A stretch of DNA of 14,238 nucleotides, from contig JASHWM010000117.1 in NCBI GenBank assembly GCA_030044075.1, positions 1 through 14,238 on the forward strand, given 5' to 3'. The position numbers and the translations under genes were made by a program. The stretch is from Candidatus Rhabdochlamydia sp. Its GTDB lineage: Bacteria; Chlamydiota; Chlamydiia; Chlamydiales; Rhabdochlamydiaceae. Below the pieces are notes generated by a model. It worked only from the letters and a program-made list of their open reading frames with translations, did no database searches and was not told the origin of the DNA. Of the stretch, positions 13,989 to 14,238 are shown piece after piece (positions within the stretch are counted from its first letter, which is position 1; each line of letters opens with the position of its first letter).

Positions 13989-14238
13989 ATGAATAAAGAT
14001 TTAGTTGCCATATTTGAATATTTAGAAAGAGAAAAAGGGATCAAACGTGAAGTGATCATAGGAGCTATCGAAGAATCTCTTCGTATTGCTGCGCGAAAAA
14101 GTGTAAAAGGTCTCATCAACGTTTCTGTCCATATTAACCCAAAAACTGGCGACATTGAAGTAGTCGCGCAAAAAGAAGTGGTCGACAATGTCACGATCCC
14201 AGAAGAAGAAATTTCTCTCCAGGATGCACAGGTGCTTT
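13989..14238 (+). CDS. nusA: Transcription termination/antitermination factor NusA, N-terminal fragment (3' end outside window)
   Basis: NusA binds RNA polymerase and nascent RNA and modulates pausing, termination and antitermination. Only the first 83 codons are in the window, covering much of the N-terminal RNA polymerase-binding domain. It begins MNKDLVAIFEYLEREKGI and continues REVIIGAIEESLRIAARKS, the classic NusA start (xxLlxxxexxxxEKxIxxexxxxAiExAlxxAakk), then VSVHINPKTGDIEVVAQKEV, matching the NusA strand NP.TG.IEV. The ATG at 13989 has AAGGG (13974-13978, 10-nt spacer) upstream. The frame stays open to the right edge. In Chlamydia rpsA is followed by nusA and infB, so infB is expected next. 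Confidence 0.97.
   Translation, partial: MNKDLVAIFEYLEREKGIKREVIIGAIEESLRIAARKSVKGLINVSVHINPKTGDIEVVAQKEVVDNVTIPEEEISLQDAQVL

Overview
The window reads as chromosomal housekeeping DNA from a member of the Chlamydiae, probably a chlamydia-like (environmental) lineage rather than Chlamydia itself. Three things point there. The EF-P protein (start MVASSQIIPG, loop VSKGVPF, end EYIQRV) resembles the divergent first EF-P paralog of Chlamydia, and it sits with accB, accC and rpe as I remember for the Chlamydia CT121-CT124 cluster. The NusA start (MNKDLVAIFEYLEREKGI) is chlamydial in style. rpsA lies directly upstream of nusA. Extra genes (yvcK/glmR, a HAD phosphatase, YitT, a PutP symporter) suggest a larger genome than Chlamydia. 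The genus is inference; the sequence alone does not fix it.

Layout, left to right. (1) 1-1803: the 3' end of a PutP-type Na+/solute symporter (+), surE (+), and a small lipoprotein gene (-) that overlaps the surE 3' end tail to tail. (2) 1842-3059: a promoter, tRNA-Val(TAC), tRNA-Asp(GTC) and a YitT-family membrane protein (+), ending in a palindrome that fills the gap to accC. (3) 3060-10669: one long minus-strand run, transcribed right to left as lysC (catalytic domain only), a 648-aa protein of unknown function, rpe, yvcK, a HAD hydrolase, efp, accB and accC. Most junctions are overlaps or very short gaps. A near-consensus promoter inside the 3' end of the 648-aa gene should let rpe to accC be transcribed independently. 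(4) 10670-10870: a divergent intergenic region with one promoter for each side, a perfect 14-bp palindrome, and a terminator-like hairpin in the lysC leader. (5) 10877-14238 (+): an unrecognised protein with a helical N-terminus and a disordered C-terminus, then rpsA (six S1 domains plus a charged tail) behind a leader with a long inverted repeat, a GC-rich hairpin, and the start of nusA, which runs off the window.

Functional themes: fatty-acid precursor synthesis (AccB/AccC), translation (EF-P, S1, two tRNAs), pentose phosphate flux (Rpe), control of UDP-GlcNAc or cell-envelope metabolism (YvcK/GlmR), entry to the aspartate/DAP pathway (LysC), and nucleotide turnover (SurE). I found no mobile element, CRISPR array, phage gene or clear sign of lateral transfer. 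The least explained items are the 648-aa protein, the 359-aa protein, the ACT-less aspartokinase and the lysC leader.
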